Below, in pieces: positions 39,823 through 54,600 of a stretch of DNA of 64,000 bases. Both the position numbers and the translations under genes were made by a program. The DNA is taken from NCBI GenBank assembly GCA_030847615.1, contig JAUMIR010000002.1:196027809-196091808 (forward strand), written 5' to 3'. The notes beneath the pieces were generated by a model. The model did no database searches. It saw nothing but the letters and a program-made list of their open reading frames with translations, and was not told the DNA's origin. Position 1 is the stretch's first letter. The number at the start of each line of letters is the position of its first letter. The stretch comes from Gambelia wislizenii. Lineage: Eukaryota > Chordata > Lepidosauria > Squamata > Crotaphytidae.

Positions 39823-42800
39823 TGTTAGGGCTTTAAATCTTGAGTTAAGTCTTGGGGGTCCACGGACACAAAAGATATTTAAAAGGGGATCCCTGGTAAA
39901 GAAAAGGTTAAGAGCCACTGGGCTAAACAATTGGGCTATGGAAGCACATGACCTCTCAGTCTGTTGAGGTCCCATCCCACCTCTTGAGAACTAGAGCATT
40001 GAGAACATTATTTATAACATGTTACTGGAATTTTTTTTGAGTAGGTAACAACAGCAAAATTAATACCTTGCATTAGTATGAAAAAGAAGGGATGCTGATG
40101 TAGAAGAATGAAATGAGAAACAGCAACATGTGACTCACCAATTCTTTGGAAATACTCAATTTTCTTCTGGAAACTTTCTCTTGAAAGGGTGTCTGCTTTG
40201 ATGTCTGGGCACTCCTCTTCTTGGTAGATGTGAATCTAGAACACAGACCACAAGATGTCTTCAGTTAGATCTCACTGATTGATCTCAGCTTCTCCAGGCT
40301 TCCTCTCAGTGTCTCTATTATCCTCTTTAAAGACACATTTATCCTGTGGGATTCAAATTCATTTCCAGATTCAGCCTTCTCGAAATACAGGCCTGGAGCT
40401 AAGATATCCAGGGAACATGACTAGGACACATAAAGGGCATTAAACAAACACATGTTCACATACATTCATGCATGTCCACACACATACACACAGAGCCTCT
40501 TCTGCTAATTTGTATTGATCCTCCTCATGTCTCTCTCATTCTCACTCCTCCTGTCAATGAATCCAACTCTCTTTTAAGACTCCACTTTCACACTTTGAAA
40601 CTTCAGTGTGATCCCATCAGAGCTTGGAAAAGTTACCTATAGTTCCCCAAATCCTCTCCCCGGAGCATGGCCACTCACTAGCTTTAGAAAAGGCCTGCTT
40701 GAGGTGAAACTGAAAGCCAGAATCCTGTTGATTGGTCACACCAGCATAACTATACTGTGGAAGGCAGTGACAGCAAGAGGAAAAAGGCCATAGTCACAAC
40801 AGCTGCGAAGGAAGAAAGGCACTAGAGAAACAGGCTGTTATAAACTAGCAGATTTTGCCTGCCTTCCCTTGCACAACCCTGGAAAAAACTGCAAACACTA
40901 GTGTGTAGTGTAAAAACAAAATTCCAGACAAAAACTAGTAGAATTGGTTTGTTGATGTAGCTCCACAGAGTTGCCTGCATTTAGTGGGGAGGGTTTCTCA
41001 CTTTGGGGGGTTCTTGGTTTGTTGCTATGGTTCCACATAGTTGCCTGCATTTTGGGGGGATGTTGGGGGACTGTCGTGATGTGCACTTGAAGTTCAAAAT
41101 TTATCACTATACCACTATTTTTTTTGTCCTCTCATCTCATGTCAAACTGAGTGAAAGAGCACCCTGAGAAGAAATCACTCAGATCTGACCGAGAGGTACT
41201 TGCTGGCTCTGCTGAACTATGTACCAGCTCTGGTGTCTCAGGTGGAGATTCTGGTTGGTCAGGAACAAACACTTTCTTCTTGCTACTGTTGGAGCGCTTG
41301 GGTTTAGCAGCTAGAACTGGTTGAGGTGGAGGAAGAGAATCTTGTTTTTGCCTTGAAGATTCAGGTGACCTTCTCTCGGGTGATGCTCGCCTGGTCCTTG
41401 AAAGTTCGGGTGACCTTCTCTTTGGTGATGATCTCCTTGGCTTGGAAAATTCAGGTGACCTCTGTGGTGAACCTTGCCATGGCCTTGAAGGTTCTGGTGA
41501 TCTCCTCCTTGATGATGATCGCCTTGATCTTGGATACTCAGGAGATCTCCCTCTTTGCAGGTGCTGTTGTTCTTGCTGCTGCTGGGAGATTGTCATGGCT
41601 TGAAGAGTCATCTGCTGAGCCTACAACATGAAATAGAAATGTTCTTAAACCTTGTTTACCCTGCACATTAATATCCACCATATAGGGAGCAACCTTCCCC
41701 ATGCAATGAGCTCCAGATGTTTTGGAGTGCAACTTCTGTTATCGTCAGCAATGACATGTTGATTTGGGGTAGTGGGAATTGTCATCCAAAGCATATGGGG
41801 GGCAGCATAAACTCAAGTGGTCCCAGGTATGTTCTGGATTCTGAAGCTAGCCATCTGCCACCTATTTCATATTTAAGTAGGGTGCTGGGAGCTGCTGTCC
41901 TCTTCCTTTGAAGCATCCAAAATGGGTGCCAATTGATCAGAGTTAGGGACACTGAATTCAGTGGATCATTTGGCCTAATAAGGATGGCAATTCTCTTGTT
42001 TCAGGTTTTGAACCAGTTTTGTTTTTTTAGGACCTTTGAATCTAGTGGCTGTTTAGGAGGTGGGAAAAGATAGCAAGAAGGTACTAAAACCAAGCCCAAG
42101 ATCTAACACTAGACCAGAGCATGGTCTCTTTATGTATTTGTACTGGGCAAGCAATATAGCAAAGGAGACAACACTGCTATACGTTTACTCCTGACCTGTG
42201 ACCCTCCAAGTGTTGTAGGGCTCCATCAGCCTTAGCTAACATAACTAATGGTGAAGAATAATGGGAGCTGCAGTCCAACAATATCTAGAGGGCACATATT
42301 TCCCATTGCTGTGTTAAATCCTTTCACTTACCAGGAGCAAGGCCTGTTGGTTAATGAAGGCTTGTTGCTGTGCTGCCACCTGGTTGGGATCCACCGACGG
42401 CACTACGGGCTGGGGCTGGGGCATCATCATAGCTGAGAGAGGAGGAGAGAGATGGCAACAAAGAGTCTCAGAATAAACTTTCAGCCTTCTCACAGTATGT
42501 GGCCACTTCCTGCTAAACACATAGCTACTAGAAGTGCTATTCCAAGGTGGGGCTTCCATTAGTGAGGAGGGATGGTTGCAGAATTCAGCAGAATTCCATT
42601 CTCAAAGAGCAACCACCCTTCAAATATTTAAACAGCCTAAAATCTTGGTGTTTGAACATGATTCCCCTTTAGTCTACATTTTGACATCACCTTGTGATAC
42701 TCAAATCCACATTCACCCTTGTTTTGTATTTACTGTTAGCAACTAAGGTAGCAAATGGATGTCCTCCCATCTTCTCTCAGTTTGTCACTGATCTGGCAAA

Positions 42801-45800
42801 GTATAGGATTTCTCATTGCTGGAAAGATTATACAGCAAATTCATGTTAGCTATGACAGAACTAAGCCAGAGAGAGTTCTGCCTATCTGGGGTCCACTCAC
42901 TGAGCAGGCCTGAGATCCTGATGGATCAGCATCACAGCCTGATAAATACATATATTAAATTCTTAAGGCACCTTAAATAATCAGGCTTTCTCTCACCCTT
43001 CCATCAAGATATGTGTAAATAATAACCTTACAAATGAAGCAACACTCCCTGCATCTGATGAAGTGGGGTATGTAGTCCATGAGAGCTTTGGCCAAATATA
43101 ATCCCTTAGTCTTTTAAAGAGGCTCCCATTTTCTGTCCCTGTTTTAATTTTGCAGTTTAATTCACTGTCAAGACTGCCCTCTGGGCCACAGTCTTAATGA
43201 TCTCTGGGCCCTGCTTTATGTACATGCAGCACACTTAATTTTATTGCCTATGCTGTAGATTTCATTCCCTGCTTATTTTACGCATAGAGTTTAATTATTT
43301 TATTTTTTGTTGTCGTTAACAGTTGTCACGTCAACTTCGACTTATGCCGACCCTGTGAATGAGTACCCTCTAAGTCACCCTATCTCCAACAGTCCTGCTC
43401 AGGTCTTGCAAACTCAGGGCCATGAATTCCTTGGTTGAGTCTATTGGCAACTGCCTTCTATCTTACCAAGCATTATTGTCTTTTCTAATGAATCATGTGT
43501 TCTCATGATATGGCCAAAGTATGAGATCCACCACATGTGTACTAGACCCTTGCCCTTCTTGCCTAATTAAACAGGCCAGAGGAGAACTGATTGAGTGTGT
43601 AAGAGAAGTGATTAATGCCTCTTTAGAACAAGGCAGGGTCCCAACATGCCTGAAGAAGGCTGTGGTAAGACCTCTTTAAAAAAAAAACTTATCTGGATCC
43701 TTGGAGGTACTGTTCTATGGTGGTTTCACTCTTTCCTGGAGGAGCGCTCTCAGAGGGTGGTGCTGGGGGATTCCTGTTCAACTCCTTGGCCATTGGCCTG
43801 TGGAGTCCCTCGGGGGTCAGTCTTGTCCTCTATGCTATTTAACACCTACATGAAACTGCTGGGAGGTTGTCCAGAGTTTTGGAGTCATATGTCACTAGTA
43901 TGCTTATGATATCCAGCTCTATCACTCCTTTCCACCTAATTCCAAGGAATCTATTCCTGTGCAAACCGGTGCTTTGCAGCTGTAATGGACTGGATGAGGG
44001 CAAACAAATTGAAACTTAATCCAGACAAGATGGAGGTACTCCTGGTCACTTGAAAGACAGATCTGGGAAAAGGGATGCAGCCTGTGTTAGATGGGGTTCT
44101 ATTCCTCCTGAAAACACAGGTTCGCAGTTTGGGGGAAACACCTGGAATCAGCTCTGAGCCTGGAGGCCCAGGTCTCAGCAGTGACCAGGAGTGCTTTTGC
44201 ACAGTTAAACCTAGTGCTCCAGCTGTACCTGTTCCTAGAGAAGTTGGATCTGGCCACAGTGGTACATGCCTTGGTTACATCCCATTTGGATTACTGTAAT
44301 ATACTCTATGAGGGGCTACCTTTGAAAAGTTTTCAGAAAAGTTTTAGTTGGCCCAAAGCGCAGCAGCCAGGTTGTTAACTGAGGTCAGCTACAGGGAGCA
44401 CACAACTCCCTTGTTGAAACAGTTCCATTGGCTGCTGGTCCATTTCTGGGCACAATTCAGAGTGCTGGTTTTGACCTATGAAGCCCTATACGGCTGGGTC
44501 CAGGTTATCTGAAGGACTGTATCTCCCCTTATGAGCCCATTAGAGCTCTTAGATCATCTGGAGAGGCCCTTCTCTCTGTCCCACCACCCTCCCAGGCTCG
44601 TTTGGTGGGAACGAGGGAGCGGGCCTTCTCGGTGGCTGCTCCCAGACTTTGGAACTCCCTCCCGAGAGAGGCCAGGATGGCCCCATCCCTGTTCTCCTTT
44701 TGGCAACAAGTAAAAACATTCTTGTGCCATCAGACATCTACAATATGAAGGGGTTTAAGGTGTATATAGTTTTATTGCATTTTAATATTTTTAATGTTTT
44801 AAAATGTTTCAATGCTATAAATGGCTTAATCTGTTTTTTAAATTTCATATTAATATTTATATTTTTAAAGGTTTGTGTATTGTTTTAAACTCACTGTTAG
44901 CTGCCTTGAATCCCTATATTGGGAGAAAGGTGGTATAGAAATAAATAAATAAATAAATAAATATTTACAGTGCCTCCCTCTGTGCAGTACTAACAAGCAT
45001 TAGCTATGGTACCACGGCCATTGTCTCTGAGGGATCCTCCGCCAGTGTCACCATCTACTACTGCTACTACTCAGTAGTTGTTTGGCACATTTAGTCTGGC
45101 TCCCCAGCAAAAGCCTGCTGTTTGACATGGGAGACCCTACCAGCAGCACTGCTGCCATCAGTATAGCCTCACAGAAGCACTCAGTCCCACCACTGTGGAA
45201 AGGTAGTGTCATTGGGGGGTATCTTTTATTACTACCAACATATTTGCTATGTTAGGCTTAGGTTTTTTAAAGTCATTTTTAAAAATCATGCCTGAAATCA
45301 AATTAGAGTAATAAGTTACAAAACATGCTCTTTACCCTTTTGCATACACACCAACTGTCCTGATTTGTCTTCTGTCTTCTTCTGTCGTCCCACTTTTTCA
45401 TCTGCTCTCAAAATGTCCCATTTTCTCTCTCCTTCCCACCTTTTCCCCCTTTTCCCTCAGCTTACGCAGTTTATGCAAACTGAGTTCAAAGTGCCGAAGT
45501 CATTTGCACTCAGCAGAGGGAGAGGAGAGGAAAGGAGTGGGAAGAATTGTGCCCCTCTCTGTAGGCTTAGGGAAAAGCAAACTGCTGCAGCCTCTCCTAG
45601 CTTGTGTCTTCTTCCTCATTAATAACTTTTGCCATCTTGACCACCCTCTGATGTTGCTTGGCCACATGTGCCTCAGTTTTCATCTGTGAAATGTTGGAGG
45701 GCATGCTTTTGCAACATTTATACTGGGAGATAAACATATAATTTATACATATACAAATGTATACATTCATATAACATTCCCACATCCAGTGAAAGCTTTT

Positions 45801-48800
45801 TTTTTCCCAAGCAGGAAAAAGGACACAGTGATCTGTTGCAAAGGACTGGTCAGAGAAGCCTTGTCTTCCTCAGAAATGTCTGCATGGTTTCATCCCATTC
45901 TAGCCTCAGTCTATTTCCTATATTTTTGTTACCTGGCATTGTTCCCATTCCACCTAGTGCAGGCATCATTCCTCCCATGATGGGCATAGGTTGGTATGTT
46001 GGCATGCTCATCATTCCTGAGTAGCCTGAGAAAATGAAAGAAAGACTGTCTTGCTGTGTCTCATAGCAAACTGATCTCCAACAGAATTGCAAAACTGACT
46101 GGTGCTTCTGTTCGCATACACTAGTCGGCACAGTCAATGGTGTGCAATGGTGGGACTTGCAGTTCAACAATATCTGGAGAGCCACATAATGTCTACTTCA
46201 GTGTGAATGCAAACAGCATATTTCAACACCACACATTTAATTATTCTAACAGGATATCTATCACTTTAGCCATTTGTCCTGTTCACCATATTATAATATA
46301 TTGCTATCTTAGTGGTCACACTTTATAATAAAAAGCAAACAAAATCTTTTTTTTAAAAATACACACACACACACCACAGATATATATAATTCTTTGTACC
46401 CCTCTGAGTATACTCCTCTGTAGAAGCAAGTAAGCAAACAAACACCAAAAAGGACAACAATTCCATGCAATGAAAGCCAACTACCTTAGGTATATTTCAA
46501 GGACAGGTCCTAACCTACTGAATAGCTAAAGAGGACTGGGAAAGATGGAAGAGAGTAGAAAAGAGGATCTAAAAAAACTCCTCAGGCTTATAAGCCACTG
46601 CTCAAACTGCAGCATCCCTCTAACTTAGTAGAAGAATCAAACTAGTAGGCTAGTTAGACAAGATTTGTTGTAGTTGTAATTTGCCATACAGCTTGCTTTA
46701 ACTTATGGTGACCCTATGAATGAGAGATCTCCAAGAGCTCAACTGCCTTGCTGGGGTCTTGCAAACTCAGGGTCATGGCATTTTTGTTTGAAGGCAGCAG
46801 GCATTACAGAAGTCAGCAAGATCCTAAGGGCAAGGAAAAGAGCTTCCCATTGTCTGGCTCTCCGAAGATAGCTGTAGTACCATATGCAGAAATAAAATAC
46901 AAGAATGATGCAATGAAAAGAAAAAAATAGTAGACTCTTAGTAATACATATTGTTTGAAAAGGGGCAGGTGAATCCTTTCCAAGAGAAATCTTGAAAAGT
47001 GGCTCTCCAAAAGGTTTTTATCACCCTGAGAGAAGTGACATCATCTAGGCATAAGTAGCCCAAGTGTCACTAGAAAGGATATTGCTGGTATTCTGAGTCT
47101 GGGCCAGGGGAGCTGTAGGTTGTGGTAACAGACTCCTGTGTGGTCCTCCAAGCTTGACAGAGCTGCATACCTTAAATTTCATATAATACGGGTGCACAAC
47201 CTGTGGGTGCACAACCCGGAGTTGCGCTGACCAGAACTGAATCACACCCCACCCAACCCCTGGCAATTTGCCATGAATTTCACACACACAGTGCTTTCCC
47301 TACTGTTGCTAGTAGTTGGGGAAAGAGTGATCGATTTCAGGATCACTGGGAGAAGTGGTGGGGAGAAAGCTCTCCAGTTCTTCCCAGTGAAGAAAGAGAG
47401 TCACTTAGCATGTGGGCTTATGGTGTCCAACCCTTGAACCAGCATCTCACAAGGCAGAAGAAGCTGGGCACCTCTGTCACATGGCTGTAGTCATCAGAAA
47501 TGAACAGGTCTAGAATCTCAATCTTCACCCCCAATACTATGAATAAGCATAACATGTATGCTATTCTGATTTCACCCACACAGGTGCGCTCATGCTTTCT
47601 TAAAGAAAAACAGGCAGTGAGAAACAGTGGGAGAGCTGTAGTAGATGGAATGCAACATACTCTGGGCCTCCTGTAAAAATCTCATGTTTGAAGCAGAGGT
47701 GACTGGCAGTTTCCATGTCAATGGGATGGTGAATCTGCCCCGGGTTTTAGCCTGAACCTTAAAGGAGCTATCTATGGTGCTGAACCCTATGCCCCAATGT
47801 ATCCAGTACTTTGAATAGCTCCTTTAAAATTCAAACAAAAACCTGGAGTGGGCTGATTAATTTCACTTACCATGGAAGCCATTAGCCATCCACGGTTGGT
47901 GTTGTCAGACTAAAACCCAGCGTGGATTCATTGTTGCACTGACACAGAAGCCAGCAGCCATCAATGGTCTGAAGCAGGGCAATGGCTGAATCAAAGCCTC
48001 ATCTGCAAGTACACTTTCCACTATAATTATCCTGTTCCACAAGCTGAACATACAGCCCTACTCATATGACTCATAGGCTATGACTCGTATATGTCCTCAG
48101 TGTCATCTGAAGCCTTGTTGTGGAATTGGACAGTGTGAACAGGCATTGGTATTAACAAGCCAGGAAGTGCAGCACTTTCCCTCCTGGTACCAACTCTATT
48201 TCTTTTCTACTTGTGCAAGGATGTGTACCTGGAAAAACGCCTTGCTGACTGGGCCCAATTTTCCCACCTCCTTTCATGTGTCCAGTCAGAGTCCCCTCAC
48301 TGTCCAGATCCTGCAAAAAGAAAGAGAGAGAAAGATATGACATTTAGTATATAGCTTATCCAACACACTGGGGCTGAGATCATGTAACACGCTGACTGAG
48401 TGTGTAACTTTTCACTAGTATATTTACAGCTTCAGTGGAGGAAGCAAAGGTTGCTTAGACTGAGCGTCCAACAGGATCTGGGGGAGCTAGCAGGCATAAC
48501 TCCATCTACCCAGCCACCAATCCGAGGAGGTTTCTGGCTGGGGATGAAGGAGCATCCTTATGCTGGGGGTGGAGGCCTCTCCTTTGGCTCCTGTTGCTCA
48601 AGAGCAGCTGGAACACACAAAACTGCCTGCTCGCCCCCCCCCCCCGACCCCTGTCAATAGCTGGGGAGATAGACCTGCACCTGCAAGCCCTCTGACTGCT
48701 GTGGCACACCTGGAGCTCTGCAGAAGGAGGTATTCAGTATCATCCACCACATAACCAGAGGTCCATACACAGGCGCATGCCACTAACAGGATGCCAACCA

Positions 48801-51637
48801 TTGCCCTGGAAAATGGAACCTTGAGAGTATGGAAAGGTCAGACAGCAACTCTGTCAAATGGATCCCAATACTTACAAAGGGAGTGTTGACTGTCACAAAA
48901 AAGAACATATGAGAAAAGAAGAAGTAGGTGTGTGAGAGAAAAAAGCACACTTACTGACAGTTTATTCCTGGATCCATGATGCAGCAGTGGCATAAAGAGG
49001 CCATCCACATAATGATCCAGTCCTCCGGCATATCTTGGGCTATCTCTGCTGCCTGGTTTTAGGGGGAAACCCACATTCTTATCATCAGGCTATCTCTTCC
49101 CATTCTCCACCACCTTTCTTGGCATTCTCATTTCCCCTAGCAAATTTCATATCCTTGACAGTTTAGGGATTTTCCATATGGAGGGCTCTTAGAACTACAA
49201 GTCAAAAAGTCACTGCAATTGTTGTTGTGGTTATGATATTACACCCAACGTTCTTCCAGACTCAAAGATAGTTTAATTTTTTAAAGAAAGATAGAGGTGA
49301 AAATGCATACCAATAAAAACATTAAAAGTTATTATTAAAATGTAACTCAACTATCCATAAAATTAAAAACCCCTGAAAACACAACCATTAAAAGATGAGA
49401 AACAAAAACAACATAGAACACCATTATAAGCCCTTTCCTTATAAAACAATATGCTGCCGGTCTGCTTCCAGTCTGAATTCAAGGTGCTGGTGATGCTATT
49501 TAAAACCCTAAATGGCTTGGGACCTCTATATCTGAAGGAGCACCTCTCCCTATACATGCTTTACCAAGAACTGAGATCTGCTGGAGAGACTGATTCCCTG
49601 CAGTGAGCACTATATACTCTCAGGAAAGGGCTATTTCTGCTGTGCCACCCATTGTGGAATACTTTGTCTTGGGAGACTTGAATCATAAAGTTGGAAGAGA
49701 CCACAAGGGACATCCAGTCCAACCCCCTGCCATGCAGGAATACGCCATCAAAGCATTCCCAACAGATGGCCATCCAGCCTCTGTTTAAAACCTCCAAAGA
49801 AGGAGACTCCACCACACTCAATATGCTGTAGCTGTACACTACACCACGTGCCCCCTCTCTCTTTTATTCCCATAATTCTCCATCTTTCCCTCCTTCTCAT
49901 CTCCCATTGGCTCACAGAAGCCATGAAGGGTGCTGACACAAGCTCCAAGTTAAAAGATGGCTCTTTATGAAAGCCTTCAGAGCCTAAAAGATTCCATCCA
50001 AATTTATAGATACCTAGTTTTAAACCATTTTAACTTGTTACTTTTTAAAATATGCTTTTAGATTGTTTAAATTGTCTTTTACTTTTTAAAAAACACATTG
50101 TTTTAACTGATTTTATTTTAACATTGCCCTGAGATTCCTTGATAGGAAGGGGAGAGAGGGGGAGAGGGGGAGAGAGAGAAAAAGAGAGAGATAATACAAT
50201 TGTTCTTAAAAGGCCTGTCATAATAAAAACAAAGCAGAAAGCAGAAGGACACCAAGGAATGAGACAGTATAGCCTCCTTGGATGGAATTCCAGAGTCTTG
50301 GAGCAGCCACTAAGAACAGGGGCCTGCAGTTAAGGAGTGGCAAATCTACTCTTCATTTTACCATCATTCCTGCAGCAGCTCTGAATTGAACAAACTTCAG
50401 AAGTTTGGTGTGGCAGAGCTAGTGTTCAGCTCAGACCAAGTGTGGGAGTAGAGCGAATTCACTGTCACTCCAGTGGCAGATCCACCAGCCATCCTTGACT
50501 GAATGCTCTCACCTGCATTCCCAGCAGAAAAGCAGGTGGCGGGGGCAGGAACCAAGAGAAGGATCTTCGTTGAAAATCTCAAAACCCAGGCAAGCTCATG
50601 TGGATGAATATGGTATTTCAGATAGCCTGGATCCAAGCTATACAGAGCTTTATAGATCATAAGTAATACTTTAAACTGTGGCTGGAGACAGAAGAGCACC
50701 TGTTGTGACTCTTCCTCCTAAATGGATTGTATTTGGGAGGGCGGGAATGTCAGAAAATGGAAGAAATGTTTGGGAATCATGGGAGAGTTGCAAATGGAAT
50801 ACAAAACCATCTGGGTCTCTTTTAACATTCCATGTTTGAGACAGGGCATATACATAGGGAAAAATATTTTTTTGGAAGCACCCTTTTGCTATGAATCTCC
50901 TGTCCATAGATCCATGTCTGGTTGAACACACACACACATGTGCAGGCATGCATACAGAGCCCTTGTTTCAAGGCCCTGAAGCTGTAGAATGTGATTCACC
51001 CTTACCACCTATGCTGCTCAGCTGCATTAGTAGCCCACCTTGCGATCAGTACTCACCTGGATAGGCAACACTGTCCAAGTCTGGAGGCAATGAAGGAGGT
51101 GGGAAGGAAGGAGCCTGAATATCTGGTGCAGGAGGGATGTTCAATAGTGTCCTGTCAGAAAGGGAAGCCAGAAAGAAATGTCAGAAGAGCAGGGATTGCT
51201 GGGAGTATGCAAGAGAGATGAGACAATGTGGGAGTCGCTCACCTATCGGGAGAGTTCCACCTGGAGTAGCTTCCATCCTGTTCAGGGGTTATGGGATAAT
51301 CAGGGGAGGATTCAGAGGGCCATCTGCCTTCCTCTTGTTCTCCAATGAGGTCCAGCACAAAATCACAGCCTGCTAAATCCTGCCACACCTGGCCTGTGAA
51401 CATGGACACAGTCCAGCCCCGAGGGACCATATCCAGGCCTCTGAGATGAGCAGAGTGAGGAGACACAGATTCATGGAAGAGGAAAGAGAGGGAGGGAGGG
51501 AGGAAGGGAGGGTGTCATTAAAAAGTGGACAGGACCAGAAGGAAAGGTGTATGGTGGTGGCAGCAGGGTGGGAAGGAAAGGAAGAAAAATGAAATGGTAC
51601 CCTCCAACTTTGGCATCATTTATCACATTTTGGTATG

Positions 51638-51693
<56 letters not shown>

Positions 51694-54600
51694 GGTGCTT
51701 CCATGGTCAGCTCTTAGAACTACCAATCAACAATCCTTGCCTCCTTAACCTCAATTTTTTGTGGAAAGAAAAAAAATGTGAAAAAAAATTAGTGGAAAAG
51801 TATTAGTGGGGTTACAAATGACAAGATGCATGGATATGAAAAGGGCAGGCTGGTGGCACAAGAAAGCCTATTTTGGAAGCACCCATTGTGCATGAGCGCA
51901 CATATACAAACACCATTAAATATTCCTGAACAGCTCAAGGATTTCCAAATTACACTTCCACACTCTCCTTGAATTGGAGGTTTATCAAGTCTCATTTCTC
52001 AGAAGCTGGAAAATTTAGGACTCTGTGACAGACCAAATGATTGAGTAAATTCAGAATTAAATCAACATTTAAAATGGAGGGTGGGATTCATGAAGTACCT
52101 AGCTATAAACCATTGCTTGAAGAAATGCTGCATATTTAAAATCCCACTCTGGATTGGTGCATCTGACCTGGAGCATAAATGCAACCTAAGGAAGGTTTTA
52201 AATTGTTTTTCCATAGGTCTGCTCTTGCCTTTGATCTGGGACTTGCTGGATAAGCCTGTAAAGACTAAAATGCAATAAAGACATGACAGCTCATCTGGGT
52301 GAACCATTAAAGCAGTGGTGTCATTCAAAATAATTAACAACTGGTTCTGTCTCTCTCTCTATATATATTTGCCAAAGTATTACGACCGTCTGCTTTCAAA
52401 TAATGTCATGTGAGTCATGTGACCTTCAATGAATTGGGGTCATGACCCCCATAACATATACAGTTGTCCCTCTATATCCACAGATTTGATATTCATGGAT
52501 TTAAGTATTCATGGCTTGAAAATATTCTTTAAAAAATAATAATTCAAAAAGCAAACTGATTTTGCCATCTTATATAAGGGACACCATTTTGCTATGCCAT
52601 TGAACAAGTCTTGAAGAGAAACGACAACGCAGAAAGAATCACAACCCAAAAACATCACCCAAGGAGACCTTCTGCTGTGCTTTCTGCAACCGGACTTGTT
52701 TATCTCGGGTTGGCCTTTTTAGTCATCAGCACGCTTGCAGAAAGCGCAGGATAAGTCCTTCCTGAATCTTCGATTGCGAAGAAAAGCCAGAGAGAGAGAG
52801 AGAGAGAGCATATAATGGGACTTGAGTATTCACGGATTTTGGTTTCCGCAGGGGGTCCTGGAACCAAACCCCAGCGAATATGAAGTGACAACTGTATAAT
52901 AATTTATTATTGTTTTCATTTCACTTATGCTGTAAAACATTTAGCAAGTTTGCAAGAATTTAACTGAGTTTTTGTTTTTGTTTTTGTCCCCACAAGAAGC
53001 GGCTCGGCGATTCCAATAAAGTTTAACAGCTGGTTTAGGTGAACTGTTGAGAACTGGCTAAATGACACCACTGCTTTAAAGTAGGGCTGGGCAACCTTCA
53101 CAAGTCTATGGGCCAAACCAACTAGTGGTCTGCAGCCCATTCCTACCCTGTTACTAGAAAAAGCAAAGAACAGTTTCACTTGAAAATGAGACACATGGGG
53201 AACATGCAATAAGAGGATTGGGGGACTCCATACAGCCCATGGCCCACTCATTGGCCACCCCTGTTTTTGAGGAATAGAAGTTCTCTAAGCTCTAAAGGAT
53301 GGCAACTCTAACAGAGAATCTAATTCAGACTCAGGATCACCTCCCCACAGCAGACTGCAGTTGCTTCCCTTTCTGCTCTTGGGTGCATCCTCCTCATAGC
53401 AAGGACGTGCAAGGAGCCTGAAGAGATCCCAGCTAGTCAAAAGCATGCTAGAAGATATTGCCATTAACCAGACCCTAGACAGAGGGCGCAGTTTTTGCCC
53501 TCCTGCTGGGACAGACAGATGCCTCCTCATGCAGATTGAGAACAGTCAGTGCCTTTTTGATTCCAGCTAGCAATAGTTCTGACTCTGAAAAGGACCATCA
53601 GTTTTTTAAAAAAAACAAAAACCCAAACCCTGCCCCCTTTTGCCTTTGGATGTACCTTGAACTCAGGACCCAGCCAGCATATTGCTCTCCTGTTGTCCAG
53701 GACTCCACTTCAGCTGAAAGCCTCTCCTCTAGTCAAGAGAAAAAGAAAGGACAGAATGCTAAATACAAGGGCAACCTGCCACAAAATGTCACAATGGGGA
53801 GTGCTTCTGTTCAGGATTCTAGCCAAACCACAGGGAAAACTTGAGTGCATCTCCAAACACATGAAATACTTCAAACAAGGACCAAAAGAAAATCTGAGAG
53901 ACTAAACAAACAAACAAAAACAATTCCAAACAATTATCTACAAGGTGTTAATAGGACAGTCTTAACTCTTTGAGGTTTTCTGCCTCCAACAAAGGTAAAA
54001 CTCTTTTATTGGACTACAATTTGGTAAGTTTTGCCTATAGAACATATAATTTTTTTTAAGATGGCAGCATGGTCTAATGGTTTGAGCACTGGATTATGAT
54101 TCCCTGTTTGGCCATGGAAACTCACTGGGTGACCTTGGGCAAGTAACACTCTCTCAGCTTCAGAGGAAGGCAAAGGCAAACCCCTTCCGAACAAATTTTG
54201 CCAAGAAAACCCAGTGATAGGTTCACTTTAGGGTTGCCATAAGTTGGAAGCAGCTTGAAGACTCACAAGAACAACAAACAGGATAGAGACCCCTTGAGAA
54301 ATTCAATATTCTCTGCCTAAGAAAGGAGAAGTTAGCTTTGTGCACGACAGGGACATCTGGATCTCAAGAGCTACTTTTCTGTGGCTAATGGAGCTGACAT
54401 TTTATTACCTGTCTTTTATTGCTCTTTGTCCCTAGTCCTCATATGGCCAATAAGGCGAGCGGCCTCTGCCTGCATCGAAATCCCTCAACACCATCTTAAC
54501 TGACAACATTTCAGAAGAATGTAAGCCTGTGACTCTAACATCATCACCATTTTTCTCCTTTATGATTTCTAACATTTTTTGCCTGATGAAGAAGCTAGTG

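Noticed and set aside
53285..53530. 81-codon minus-strand frame near a MYO15A exon
   Set aside because: The true exon is at 53656-53728; this frame has no similarity and does not fit the phase chain.
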